From Bacillota bacterium (GTDB taxonomy: Bacteria; Bacillota; Clostridia; Peptostreptococcales; Acidaminobacteraceae), in NCBI GenBank assembly GCA_025210655.1, contig JAOARG010000013.1, positions 62,001 through 126,000 on the forward strand: 64,000 nt of DNA, given 5' to 3'. A program made the position numbers and the translations under genes. Within the stretch, counting starts at the first letter, position 1. Each line of letters begins with the position of its first letter. Positions 16,864 to 25,393 of this stretch are shown here, one piece after another. The notes under the pieces are model-generated. The model saw only the letters and a list, made by a program, of their open reading frames with translations. It did not search any database and was not told where the DNA came from.

Positions 16864-17790
16864 TTACTTTGCACCTTTTGTACTAAATTGAAATACATCA
16901 GGTCTACTATAGTGACCGCATGGATCAAAATCTATTCTACTTAATACCACTTGATCTAAATCTATTTCAGCTATAGAAAGTTTTTCTTCATTCCATACTG
17001 GTTCGACTACATAGTTTCCGAAAGGATCAACTATACAAGATCCACCTGGACACATTTCTTCAGGTTGCTTTTCAAGCTCATGATAGTAGTTGATGTTTTC
17101 TGGATACATACTCTTATTTACATACTGGTTACAGCCAATTACGAAACATCTTCCTTCGCATGCAATATGCCTCATAGTTGCTTGCCATGCATCTCTTGAA
17201 TCAGCAGTTGGAGCAATATATATACTTACACCCTTGCTGTACATGTCGTATCTTGCTAAAGGCATGTAGTTTTCCCAGCAAATAAGTGAACCCATAGTAC
17301 CAAATGGAGTATCAATAGTTGTTAGTGTAGTTTCATCACCTTCACCCCAAAGACATCTTTCTGTGCCAGTTGGCTTTAGCTTTCTATGCTTGCCAAGAAG
17401 TTTTCCGTCTGGGCCAAAGAAAAGATTTGTACAGTATAGGGTACAATTATTATAATCTCTTTCTGTTACTCCAATAGAAACATATAAGTTGTTTCTTTTG
17501 GCAGCTTCCCCAATTATATCAGTGTCTTTACTAGGTACAAGAACAGAATTGTCATAGTACATTTTGAAATCTTGTCTTCCTTCATCAGTACGGCTTCCAA
17601 CTACGAAACCATATGAGAAACCTCTTGGATATGCAGGTATGTATGACTCAGGAAAAACTATAAGATCAACATTCTCTTTACCAGCCATATTGATATAATC
17701 AACAGTTTTTTCAATAGTTTCATCCTTATTAAGTATTACTGGTGAAACCTGTGCAACAGCTACTTTCATTTTCGTTTTTTCAACTTTCAT
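16864..17790 (-). CDS. Nitrilase (aliphatic, branch 1-like carbon-nitrogen hydrolase)
   Basis: A 308-residue nitrilase-superfamily enzyme that hydrolyses a nitrile to the acid and ammonia. The catalytic triad is visible: Glu48 in FPESYIPAYPRG, Lys137 in HRKLKPT and Cys171 in LICWENYMPLARY. The FPESYIPAYPRG and CWENYMPL contexts match true nitrilases rather than amidases of the family. The start ATG follows GGAGG. It stands alone, its 3' end facing array C. The natural substrate cannot be told; aromatic or indole nitriles are possible given the nearby aromatic amino acid genes (inference). Confidence 0.9.
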   Translation of the reverse strand: MKVEKTKMKVAVAQVSPVILNKDETIEKTVDYINMAGKENVDLIVFPESYIPAYPRGFSYGFVVGSRTDEGRQDFKMYYDNSVLVPSKDTDIIGEAAKRNNLYVSIGVTERDYNNCTLYCTNLFFGPDGKLLGKHRKLKPTGTERCLWGEGDETTLTTIDTPFGTMGSLICWENYMPLARYDMYSKGVSIYIAPTADSRDAWQATMRHIACEGRCFVIGCNQYVNKSMYPENINYYHELEKQPEEMCPGGSCIVDPFGNYVVEPVWNEEKLSIAEIDLDQVVLSRIDFDPCGHYSRPDVFQFSTKGAK

Positions 17791-17949
17791 TGTATGTAAC
17801 CTCCATATTTTTCTCTACTTAATTATAGGATACAATAAAATAACAAAATAAGTAAGTATATTTATTCGTACTTTGGAAAAAATATATAAAAATATAGCTA
17901 TTACATGTATAATAGATGTGTATTTAGAATAAAAATTATGAGGTGTAAT

Positions 17950-18867
17950 ATGAAGAAAATAATAATAGATTGTGATCCCGGTTTTGATGACTCAATAGCA
18001 CTTATGCTTGCCTATGGATCTAGGGCTTTTGATATAAGACTTATTACAACTTGTGCTGGAAATCAGACCTTAGAAAAGATAAGTAAAAATGCTCTTAAAG
18101 TATTAGAGCATCTTGGTATAGATGACAAAGTATATATGGGGGCTGAGAAACCTTTAATGAAAGCCCTTGAAGTTGCAGAGGATGTACATGGAGAAAGTGG
18201 ACTTAAAAGTGATATCTTAGTGAGTGATACAAAGAAATCTCCAGAAAAAAATGGTATCTTGAAAATGTATCAAGAAATAATGAGCTCAGATGAGAATGTT
18301 ACAATAATAGCAACTGGGCCCCTTACTAATGTTGCTTTACTTGTTTCTAGCTTCCCAGATGTTTTAGCAAGAATTGAGTGTATAACCCTAATGGGTGGAG
18401 GTATCCACAAGGGTAATGTTACAAAGTATGCAGAATTTAATATTTATACAGACCCTGAGGCAGCCTATATAGTTTATAACTGTGGGGCAAAGATAAATAT
18501 GCTTGGTCTTGATGTAACTCATAAAGCTTTAATAAATGGGGATGTTATAGATAGAATTAGGAAAATTGAAACAAAGGGCAGCAAACTGTTTATTGATATA
18601 TATAATAATAATAAAGAGTTTTATGAAAAGCATACTAATCTTCCTGGGGTTCCTGTACATGATGCATGTGCAGTAGCATTTGAAATAGATAGGGGATTGT
18701 TTGAAGTTGAAGAGTTGAATGTTGATATAGAGGTAAAGGACTTAGAGAGAATTGCTATGACTAAGCTTGTAGATATGGAAAAAGCTCAGACTGTAAGTGT
18801 ATCTATGGACATTGATTTTGAAAAGTTTGTAAATTATTTATGTGAAGCACTGGAAAACTTAAATTAA
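17950..18867 (+). CDS. Inosine-uridine preferring nucleoside hydrolase family protein
   Basis: A nucleoside ribohydrolase of 305 residues that cleaves the N-glycosidic bond of ribonucleosides for salvage. The Ca2+-binding N-terminal signature DCDPGFDDSIAL (D-x-D-x-x-x-DD) is intact, as are ATGPLTNVA, MGGG and the E-x-N-x-x-x-DPEAA motif (AEFNIYTDPEAAYIV), with the His of VHDACAVA late in the protein. ATG 17950 with GAGGTG just upstream is preferred over an earlier in-frame ATG. No partner genes are adjacent. Confidence 0.93.
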   Translation: MKKIIIDCDPGFDDSIALMLAYGSRAFDIRLITTCAGNQTLEKISKNALKVLEHLGIDDKVYMGAEKPLMKALEVAEDVHGESGLKSDILVSDTKKSPEKNGILKMYQEIMSSDENVTIIATGPLTNVALLVSSFPDVLARIECITLMGGGIHKGNVTKYAEFNIYTDPEAAYIVYNCGAKINMLGLDVTHKALINGDVIDRIRKIETKGSKLFIDIYNNNKEFYEKHTNLPGVPVHDACAVAFEIDRGLFEVEELNVDIEVKDLERIAMTKLVDMEKAQTVSVSMDIDFEKFVNYLCEALENLN

Positions 18868-18875
18868 GGATAAGG

Positions 18876-18895
18876 TAAAATTATAAATATAATTT
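18876..18895. repeat. Stray copy of the AAATTATA hairpin
   Basis: AAAATTATAAATATAATTTC repeats the hairpin found within the two 103-bp blocks (there written on the other strand). It lies between the nucleoside hydrolase gene and its terminator. The rest of 18958-19079 shows only the sigma-54 promoter. Confidence 0.5.
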
Positions 18896-18913
18896 CCTAG
18901 TTAATTAAAAATT

Positions 18914-18963
18914 AAAGTGTCACATAATGTAACGGTTGTTACATTATGTGACACTTTTTTTAT
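18914..18963 (+). terminator. Very long intrinsic terminator
   Basis: A perfect 20-bp stem (AAAGTGTCACATAATGTAAC and its complement) with a GGTT loop and a seven-T tail. It is the strongest simple terminator in the window. Confidence 0.93.
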
Positions 18964-19025
18964 ATCTAAATAGAATTCTTTTGTAGAAAATATGGATTTT
19001 AAAGGTCTTAAGACAATAAGAAATT

Positions 19026-19042
19026 ATGGCATGTTATTTGCT
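19026..19042 (+). promoter_or_regulatory. Sigma-54 (-24/-12) promoter for the MFS-hydrolase operon
   Basis: ATGGCATGTTATTTGCT: GG at 19028-19029 and GC at 19040-19041 are exactly ten bases apart and the rest matches TGGCAC-N5-TTGC well. Predicted start is near 19053. The MITE-like element lies between this promoter and the gene. Confidence 0.78.
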
Positions 19043-19079
19043 TTATTTTTTTGTGTAGTTAAAAATTTATTACAAGAAA

Positions 19080-19190
19080 GCCACTGAAAAAGTATCTATA
19101 GTTGATTTTTATCTATAATATGTTGGGTTCTATACTTGAAAGAAAGATACATATTGTGGAAAGAATTTCAAATTGGACTTTTTCAGTGGC
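19080..19190. mobile_element. MITE-like element, copy 2
   Basis: A 111-bp copy with terminal inverted repeat GCCACTGAAAAAGT / ACTTTTTCAGTGGC. Compared with copy 1, the fourth base and its partner have both changed (G:C in copy 1, A:T in copy 2), so pairing is kept. It ends 22 bases before the MFS start codon and would be transcribed as part of the 5' leader from the sigma-54 promoter. Confidence 0.8.
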
Positions 19191-19211
19191 ATGATAAGAA
19201 GGGGGATACAT

Positions 19212-20489
19212 ATGAGTAACTCAAAGAAAAACAAGTTTTTTTATGGATGGATTATTGTGCTAGTAGCATTTTTATCTGTAGGTATTACTTATGGAACTAA
19301 GGGGGCTTTTGGAGTAATCCAATTATTTATGTTAAATGACCTTGGATGGACTAGGGCTCAGATAGCAGGTGCATTTTCTGCTAATATGTTTGTTTATGCC
19401 ATAGTTGTATTATTTGTTGGAAAGACAATGGATAAAATAGGGGTTAAGAATGTACTTGTAATAGGTGGAGCCTTAACGGGAGCTGCTTACTATGCAATGA
19501 CACTTATTAATACTCCAGTACAGTTTTACTTATGCTATGGTCTTCTTCTAGGTATTGCAGGTTCTTGTATGGGAATGGTACCTGGACCAACGGCTGTATC
19601 AAGATGGTTTGATAAAAAGAGAGGTAGAGCGATTGCTATAACATTAGTGGCATCACCTTTAGGTGCTGCAATTTTTACTTTCCTTGCAAAGGGATGGTTA
19701 GAGAGTGTTGGATGGAGGGGTGTATTTAAGATAATGGCATTTTCTTCATGGATTTTAGTAATAATACCGGCCCTGATTTTTATGAAAAACAAACCTGAAG
19801 ACATAGGCTTATTACCTGATGGTGCAGAAAAAATAGAAAGAAAAGAATCTAATGATACAAATTTAGATAATGAAGAAGAGTGGACTTATAAAAAAATATT
19901 TACATCACCGAAGGCATGGGCCCTAATATTAGCATATTTCTTATTTGGGGGTAATGGTCTAGCACAACAAATTCATCAGGTTCCTCATTTGATAAATAGA
20001 GGATTATCAGAGGCTCAGGCTACTGATGTTTTAGGTATAAATATGACACTATCTATTATTTCTATGCTTATTTGGCCGACTATTTCTGATTTTATTGATA
20101 GGAAAAAGGCATTACTACTTTCATTGATTTGTCAAATTGTCGGTACTTTTGTTTTGATGAACGTATCCAGCGTAACTTCAGCCTATATATTTGTTTTGAT
20201 TATGGGTTTATCGTATATGGGTGCATTTGGTTTGTTTTCATCCCTTACAGCAGATATATTTGGAAGGAGAAGTTTAGGTACATTAAATGGTGTAATGGCT
20301 ACAAGTGCTGCCCTTGGATCAGCTACAGCAATTTATTTTGGTGGTTATATTTATGATATAACTAAGTCTTACAGAACTTTATGGTCGGTTTGTTTAGCAG
20401 GTCTTGTACTTGCAATGATTTTCTCAATTTATTTAATCAAAGTAACTCAAAAAGAAGAAAAGAGTCTAAGTTCAATAAAAAATAACTAG
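19212..20489 (+). CDS. MFS transporter, oxalate/formate antiporter-like
   Basis: A 12-helix major facilitator of 425 residues, probably a carboxylate transporter. Family signs are FFYGWIIVLVAF at the N-terminus, the loop 2-3 motif GKTMDKIGVK, the TAVSRWFDKKRGRA segment typical of the OFA and monocarboxylate groups, and WRGVFKIMA. The start at 19212 follows AAGGGGG; an extended in-frame start at 19173 lies inside the MITE-like element and is rejected. It forms an operon with the hydrolase (gap 24 bases) behind a sigma-54 promoter. The downstream sigma-54 activator is the probable regulator. Confidence 0.88.
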   Translation: MSNSKKNKFFYGWIIVLVAFLSVGITYGTKGAFGVIQLFMLNDLGWTRAQIAGAFSANMFVYAIVVLFVGKTMDKIGVKNVLVIGGALTGAAYYAMTLINTPVQFYLCYGLLLGIAGSCMGMVPGPTAVSRWFDKKRGRAIAITLVASPLGAAIFTFLAKGWLESVGWRGVFKIMAFSSWILVIIPALIFMKNKPEDIGLLPDGAEKIERKESNDTNLDNEEEWTYKKIFTSPKAWALILAYFLFGGNGLAQQIHQVPHLINRGLSEAQATDVLGINMTLSIISMLIWPTISDFIDRKKALLLSLICQIVGTFVLMNVSSVTSAYIFVLIMGLSYMGAFGLFSSLTADIFGRRSLGTLNGVMATSAALGSATAIYFGGYIYDITKSYRTLWSVCLAGLVLAMIFSIYLIKVTQKEEKSLSSIKNN

Positions 20490-20513
20490 TATAATTAATA
20501 AGGAGGAAAAAGT

Positions 20514-21293
20514 ATGTTTAAGAATGTTAATGGAATCAATATGTATTATGAGGAAAAGGGCAATGGTATTCCTTTAGTATTTATTCATGGTCTTGGCGAA
20601 AATGCAGATTCGTGGAAGTATCAGATTGATGCATTTAGTAAGGATTTTAGAACAATTGCCATGGATTTGAGAGGACACCACAGAAGTGACGATGGGGACG
20701 ATTTTATTACTATGGAAATATATGCTGATGATGTAATAGGATTGATGGATAAACTTAAAATAGATAAGGCTCATTTTGTTGGATTGTCTATGGGAGGATT
20801 AATCTGTCAGGAGATGACGAAAAAATATCAAGATAGAATGATTTCCATGACCTTAAGTGATGCAGCAGGATTCTATCCAGAACCAATGTGTACAAGTGGT
20901 CTAGAAGAAAGACTAGACAGAATTGATACAAAAGAAATGAGTGAAATAGGTGAGGCGATTGGTAAGGCCGCATGTAAAGCTAATGTAGACAAAAAAATAC
21001 TTGATGAGGCGATAAAGATGTTTCAGTTAAACAGACAAAAGCCATATAGACAGGCAACTTTTTCTACTTTGAAAGCTGACTATAGGGATATCCATAAGGA
21101 TATAAAAATACCTACATATATTACGGTTGGAGAACTTGATCCTGTTACACCGATTGAATTCTCAGTATATTTGAAGGAACATATCAAAAATTCTAGAATG
21201 AAAATTGTTCCTGATGCATCCCATTTATCTAAAATGGATAACTATAGTGAATATAATAAAGCTTTATACGATTTTTTAATTTCATTTAAGTAA
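20514..21293 (+). CDS. Alpha/beta hydrolase
   Basis: A 259-residue alpha/beta hydrolase with nucleophile elbow GLSMGG, the HGLGENADSW oxyanion segment, acid in VGELDPVTP and His in DASHLSKMD. It resembles carboxyl-ester or C-C bond hydrolases (3-oxoadipate enol-lactonase type), but the substrate is not set by sequence. AAGGAGGAAAAAGT precedes the ATG. Co-transcription with the MFS gene suggests it acts on the imported compound or releases a carboxylate (inference). Confidence 0.85.
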   Translation: MFKNVNGINMYYEEKGNGIPLVFIHGLGENADSWKYQIDAFSKDFRTIAMDLRGHHRSDDGDDFITMEIYADDVIGLMDKLKIDKAHFVGLSMGGLICQEMTKKYQDRMISMTLSDAAGFYPEPMCTSGLEERLDRIDTKEMSEIGEAIGKAACKANVDKKILDEAIKMFQLNRQKPYRQATFSTLKADYRDIHKDIKIPTYITVGELDPVTPIEFSVYLKEHIKNSRMKIVPDASHLSKMDNYSEYNKALYDFLISFK

Positions 21294-21311
21294 AACTTAA
21301 GACTCCGTGTT

Positions 21312-21405
21312 ACTAAAGTGATAATTATTTTGAAAATGTTATAATAGTAATGTTCTTGTTTATAAAGATTAATCTAAAAAACACATAAATTATTATCACT
21401 TTAGT
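21312..21405. promoter_or_regulatory. Long-spaced 19-bp inverted repeat around the activator promoter
   Basis: ACTAAAGTGATAATTATTT (21312-21330) and AAATTATTATCACTTTAGT (21387-21405) are complementary at 18 of 19 positions and bracket about 56 bases that include a TATAAT-like box (near 21341). This looks like a paired operator or a large hairpin. The core AAATTATTATCA also appears in the tna operator. Confidence 0.5.
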
Positions 21406-21425
21406 TATTATTAGGGGGTAAAAAG

Positions 21426-22802
21426 ATGATAGATATTAAATCAAAGAGTTTTATTGATTTTTGCCATAGTGCCTTTGACAATATTCCTGTTGCTATTGAT
21501 TTTTTAGATATAGAAGGAAATATTATCTATATCAATGAAGCTTTTTCTGAGTTTTTGCAAATACCTGTTGATGATATGACTGGAAAACTTGTAACTGATA
21601 TTAATCCAACTTCAAAATTTCTTCAAACTCTTAAGGAAAAAAAGGCTGATATTGCTGTAGTGCATGAATTTCCAACTGGTAAAAAAGCTATATGTCACCG
21701 TATTCCTATCATTAACAACACTGGTGGACTTGTGGGTGGAATAGGGATGATTCTTTTTGATGAAGTTAAAAATGTAAAGGAAGTTTTAGAAAAGTATGAG
21801 TCACTAAATAAGGAACTGAATATGTATAAAAAAGAGATTGCCAGAATGAATCATGCCACTTATGGTCTGGATGATATTATAGGAAAGTCTATGGGAATAG
21901 AAGAATGCAAGAAAAAAGTTAGAAAATTTTCTAAGGTTAATTTCAACGTACTTATTACAGGTGAAAGTGGTGTAGGTAAAGAATTGTTTGCCCATGCTAT
22001 ACATAGGGAAAGTGAAAGATTTGATAAAGCCTTTGTAAGGGTTAATTGTTCGGCAATTCCTGAGAATTTGATGGAATCTGAATTTTTTGGATATGAAGAG
22101 GGAGCTTTTACAGGTTCCAAAAAAGGTGGATCTATTGGTAAGTTTGAATTGGCTGATGGTGGAACTATATTTTTAGATGAGATAAGTGAAATGCCATATT
22201 ATTTACAAGCTAAGTTGTTAAGGGTTCTTCAAGAATCAGAGCTAGTAAGGGTTGGTGGCAAGAGAGTTATTCCAATAGATGTAAAAGTGATTTGTGCATC
22301 TAACAAAAATCTTAAATCTATGGTCGATCAAGGTAAGTTTAGGGAAGATTTATATTATAGAATTAATGTCTTAAATATTGATATACCTCCACTTAGGGAA
22401 CGTGAAGGAGATTTAGAAGATTTAGTAAGATTTTTTCTTCATAATTTTCATAGGGAATCGGGTATTTTTAAGAAAATAGATAAGGATTCCTTAAATATTT
22501 TAAATGAATATAAATGGCCAGGAAATATTAGGGAGTTGAAAAACTTAATAGATAGAATCTGTGTAATGTCTGATTCAGTAAGTTTGGGTATAGAAGATAT
22601 TCCAGAGTATATAAATACTGGTTCTACTGAAAGAATAGATAATTCAGATACATTAAAAAACGCTAAAGAAGTTGTAGAGGAGAATATGATAAGAGAAGCT
22701 TTAAAAAAATGTGATAATAATAAGAGTAAGGCTTCAAGGTACTTAGATATTCCAAGAAATACTTTGTATAGGAAGATAAAAGAATATAACATTGAAATAT
22801 AA
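21426..22802 (+). CDS. Sigma-54-dependent transcriptional activator (PAS, AAA+, HTH)
   Basis: A 458-residue enhancer-binding protein. Order: PAS (about residues 10-115), short coiled segment (about 120-145), AAA+ domain (about 150-380) with Walker A GESGVGKE, Walker B GGTIFLDEISEM and VKVICASNKNLKSM, and C-terminal HTH (NKSKASRYLDIPRNTLYRKI). The sigma-54 loop reads GAFTGS rather than GAFTGA, a conservative change at the last position. AGGGGG precedes the start. It follows the MFS-hydrolase operon, which has a -24/-12 promoter, so it probably controls that operon. Its own promoter region carries a long inverted repeat. Confidence 0.92.
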   Translation: MIDIKSKSFIDFCHSAFDNIPVAIDFLDIEGNIIYINEAFSEFLQIPVDDMTGKLVTDINPTSKFLQTLKEKKADIAVVHEFPTGKKAICHRIPIINNTGGLVGGIGMILFDEVKNVKEVLEKYESLNKELNMYKKEIARMNHATYGLDDIIGKSMGIEECKKKVRKFSKVNFNVLITGESGVGKELFAHAIHRESERFDKAFVRVNCSAIPENLMESEFFGYEEGAFTGSKKGGSIGKFELADGGTIFLDEISEMPYYLQAKLLRVLQESELVRVGGKRVIPIDVKVICASNKNLKSMVDQGKFREDLYYRINVLNIDIPPLREREGDLEDLVRFFLHNFHRESGIFKKIDKDSLNILNEYKWPGNIRELKNLIDRICVMSDSVSLGIEDIPEYINTGSTERIDNSDTLKNAKEVVEENMIREALKKCDNNKSKASRYLDIPRNTLYRKIKEYNIEI

Positions 22803-22952
22803 TAGGACACACGGCATTTAGCCGTGTGTTATTTGTTGACTAAGAAATTATATTTATAATTTCCTTCGAACAGGTTAAACAATCCCGCTGCACGGGACCA
22901 TCAAATCCTTTCTTAAAAGGAGTTGATTTTGTTCTTGTGTGCCAAGTATGGT
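22803..22952. repeat. Hairpin array D between convergent genes
   Basis: It begins with the terminator ACACACGGC-ATTTA-GCCGTGTGT (22807-22829), then the second copy of the 103-bp block (22833-22935) with its three hairpins, and ends with TTGTGTGCC, which can pair back with GGACACAC at the left edge. Confidence 0.75.
22833..22935. repeat. Dispersed 103-bp block, copy 2
   Basis: About 94% identical to 16649-16751. In the middle hairpin one stem base pair is lost (GCGGGA becomes ACGGGA); elsewhere the hairpins are kept. Confidence 0.9.
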
Positions 22953-22953
22953 A

Positions 22954-23631
22954 CTAATCTTTATTAATTTTACTCAAATATCTATAAATACTTGGTTCTG
23001 AACATGAAAGCTGTTTAGCCACTTCGCTTACAGCTCCTTTCAACATAAAGACACCTTTTTTGTCTAATATCTCTACAATTTGTAGTCTTTCTTCACTAGA
23101 TATTTTATCAAGTGGTATTTCTTTTTCCTCAAGTACTTGATTCAAAACAGATGAAGTTACATCTGGAATAGAACCAGTGAAGCTTTCAGGGTCATCTTCG
23201 ATTATCAGTGTAGATGAAACAAATGTATTTTGAACATCAACCATGCTGTCTGGATGACAAAGTTTTAATATTTGATTACTAATATCAATGTACTTAGTAT
23301 CATCAAAGTTGATACATAATAATCCTATGAGCTCCCCTTTATCATCTTTTATGAACATGGAAGATGATCTAAGTACTTTGTGATTACGTGAAACACCATT
23401 ATAGTTTACTTTATATTCACTATCCTTATAACTTTTATCAGCGATGGTACTGAGACCAAAATTTGTGATTGGAGCTCCTATAGTTCTTCCGCTTACATGA
23501 CCGTTTGCTATTGCAAGTATTGAATGATTATAATTTTCCACATCATGAAGTACTACTTCATAGTCGGGTCCTAAAGCCTTGCCTAAAAACTCTACTATGA
23601 TGCTATATTGTTCAATGTTTTTTTTATCCAT
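22954..23631 (-). CDS. YheO-type PAS-HTH transcriptional regulator
   Basis: A 225-residue regulator with an N-terminal YheO-like PAS region (about residues 8-120; LGKALGPDYEVVLHDVENYNHSILAIANGHVSGR) and a C-terminal HTH (about 170-225; FMLKGAVSEVAKQLSCSEPSIYRYL). Proteins of this build often control amino-acid or tryptophanase-related genes in anaerobes. ATG 23631 with AGGAGG is chosen; the frame extends upstream to 23718 but without a ribosome site. It is divergent from tnaA, and the shared 298-bp intergenic region holds four copies of a palindrome, which supports control of both genes. Confidence 0.85.
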   Translation of the reverse strand: MDKKNIEQYSIIVEFLGKALGPDYEVVLHDVENYNHSILAIANGHVSGRTIGAPITNFGLSTIADKSYKDSEYKVNYNGVSRNHKVLRSSSMFIKDDKGELIGLLCINFDDTKYIDISNQILKLCHPDSMVDVQNTFVSSTLIIEDDPESFTGSIPDVTSSVLNQVLEEKEIPLDKISSEERLQIVEILDKKGVFMLKGAVSEVAKQLSCSEPSIYRYLSKINKD

Positions 23632-23647
23632 GAGTATCCTCCTAAAA

Positions 23648-23806
23648 TAATAAATTATTATTATATTTATTAAGTATATTATCATATGTGATTGGATATA
23701 ACAATAAATTATTCGCACGGCAATAATAAATTATTACGAAACATATAATTGTGTATATAAATCAGTTGGTTTTGATAAAAAATATAAAAATGATAATAAA
23801 TTATTA
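23648..23806. promoter_or_regulatory. Array of four palindromic operators, TAATAA-A-TTATTA
   Basis: Perfect 13-base palindromes TAATAAATTATTA at 23648-23660, 23724-23736 and 23794-23806, with a variant CAATAAATTATTC at 23702-23714. The last is extended to TGATAATAAATTATTATCA (23791-23809). The first abuts the regulator's ribosome site; the last ends seven bases before the tnaA -35 box. They are the likely binding sites of the divergent YheO-type regulator. Confidence 0.75.
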
Positions 23807-23815
23807 TCAAAAGTG

Positions 23816-23844
23816 TTGACTTTTTATTATCGCAGTGCTAATAT
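23816..23844 (+). promoter_or_regulatory. Sigma-A promoter of tnaA
   Basis: TTGACT (23816-23821), 17-base spacer, TAATAT (23839-23844). The leader of about 80 bases to the ATG shows no obvious TnaC-like leader peptide with Trp codons. Confidence 0.65.
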
Positions 23845-23929
23845 GAATTTGTACTAAGGAAAACGTTTTGCATAATTTATGACACAGTAATTAGTTACCA
23901 AAAATATAATAATAATGGAGGGCTATGAA

Positions 23930-25315
23930 ATGAGTAGAAATTATGTACCAGAACCATTTAGAATTAAGATGGTGGAGACAATCAAAATGTTGACAAGAGA
24001 AGAAAGGGAGCAGAGAATAGCAGAAGCTAAGTACAATCTGTTCAACTTAAGAGGTGAAGATGTATACATAGATCTTTTAACTGATAGTGGTACTAACGCT
24101 ATGAGTCAGGATCAGTGGGCTGGAGTCATGAAAGGTGATGAAGCTTACGCTGGAGCAACAAGTTATTACAAATTGGTGGAAAAGGCACAAGAGGTATTTG
24201 GATTTAATTACATACAGCCAGTTCACCAGGGGCGTGCGGCTGAGAAAGTTCTTTTTGGTCTTTTACTTGAAGAAGGTAAGTTCTCAATCTCAAATATGCA
24301 CTTTGATACTACAAGGGCTCATGTAGAGTTGGCAGGTGCCAGAGCTATCGACTGTGTAGTAGAAGAAGCGGGCCAACCTTCTGTAAGGGTACCTTTTAAA
24401 GGTAATATGGATGTTGAAAAATTAGAAAAACTTATTAATGAGCATGGTGCTGAAAATATTGGTGTAGTAGTTATGACTATTACAAACAACTCAGCAGGTG
24501 GACAACCTGTTTCATTAGAAAATATTAGAGAGACTTCAGCAATTTGTAAAAAGTATGGTATTAAAATGTGTATTGATGCTGCTAGATATGCTGAAAATGC
24601 GTATTTTATCAAACAAAGAGAAGAAGCTTGCAAGGATATGTCTATTAAGGAAATAATCAAAGAAGTATTCTCTTATGCTGACATATTTACTATGAGTGCT
24701 AAAAAAGACACTATTGTAAATATGGGTGGACTACTAGGCGTAAAAGAAGATCAAGAATTATTCCAAGCTTGTAAGGGTAGAACTATTTCATTTGAAGGTT
24801 TTGTTACTTACGGTGGACTTGCTGGTAGAGACTTAGAGTGTTTAGCTATTGGTATAGAAGAAGGTCTTGATGAAAACTACTTAAGATACAGAATTGGTCA
24901 AATGGAATATCTTGCTTCTAGACTTGATGAAGCAGGTATTGCTTATCAATCTCCTGTTGGAGGACATGGTGTATTTGTAGATGCAAAATCACTTTTCCCT
25001 CATATTCCATACAATGAGTATCCAGGACAGGCCCTAGCTATAGAGTTATACAAGGAAGCTGGAATCCGTACTTGTGATATTGGTTCGTATATGTTAGGTA
25101 ATGATCCTGATACTGGTGAGCAGTTAAAAGCAAACTTCGAATTTACTAGACTTGCAATTCCAAGAAGGGTTTATACTCAAGCTCATATTGATGTTATGGC
25201 TGATGCTTTAATAGCAATTAAAGAAAGAGCTAATCAAGTGCAGGGATATAAAATTACTTGGGAGCCACCTATTTTAAGACACTTCCAAGCTAGTCTTGCA
25301 CCACTTGATAAATAA
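23930..25315 (+). CDS. tnaA: Tryptophanase
   Basis: A PLP beta-eliminating lyase of 461 residues that splits tryptophan to indole, pyruvate and ammonia. Typical are [13 protein letters not shown], the [13 protein letters not shown] motif, [48 protein letters not shown] and the PLP-lysine segment MSAKKD. It is chosen over tyrosine phenol-lyase because the C-terminal substrate region reads [16 protein letters not shown], as in tryptophanase, where TPL has an Arg in a different sequence; TPL remains possible. ATG 23930 is seven bases after GGAGGG; an in-frame ATG at 23915 overlaps that site. It is probably an operon with the NSS transporter. Confidence 0.85.
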   Translation: MSRNYVPEPFRIKMVETIKMLTREEREQRIAEAKYNLFNLRGEDVYIDLLTDSGTNAMSQDQWAGVMKGDEAYAGATSYYKLVEKAQEVFGFNYIQPVHQGRAAEKVLFGLLLEEGKFSISNMHFDTTRAHVELAGARAIDCVVEEAGQPSVRVPFKGNMDVEKLEKLINEHGAENIGVVVMTITNNSAGGQPVSLENIRETSAICKKYGIKMCIDAARYAENAYFIKQREEACKDMSIKEIIKEVFSYADIFTMSAKKDTIVNMGGLLGVKEDQELFQACKGRTISFEGFVTYGGLAGRDLECLAIGIEEGLDENYLRYRIGQMEYLASRLDEAGIAYQSPVGGHGVFVDAKSLFPHIPYNEYPGQALAIELYKEAGIRTCDIGSYMLGNDPDTGEQLKANFEFTRLAIPRRVYTQAHIDVMADALIAIKERANQVQGYKITWEPPILRHFQASLAPLDK

Positions 25316-25393
25316 GGGGAACTATCAATACAAATGAATACTTATCACCAGGGAAGGCATAATTTATGAAATTAAATTATATGAGGTGAAGCT

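Noticed and set aside
23845-23929. TnaC-type leader peptide before tnaA
   Set aside because: No short frame with a ribosome site and Trp codon could be read in the leader.
23930-25315. Tyrosine phenol-lyase
   Set aside because: The overall family is shared, but the C-terminal substrate region ([16 protein letters not shown]) resembles tryptophanase; kept only as an alternative.
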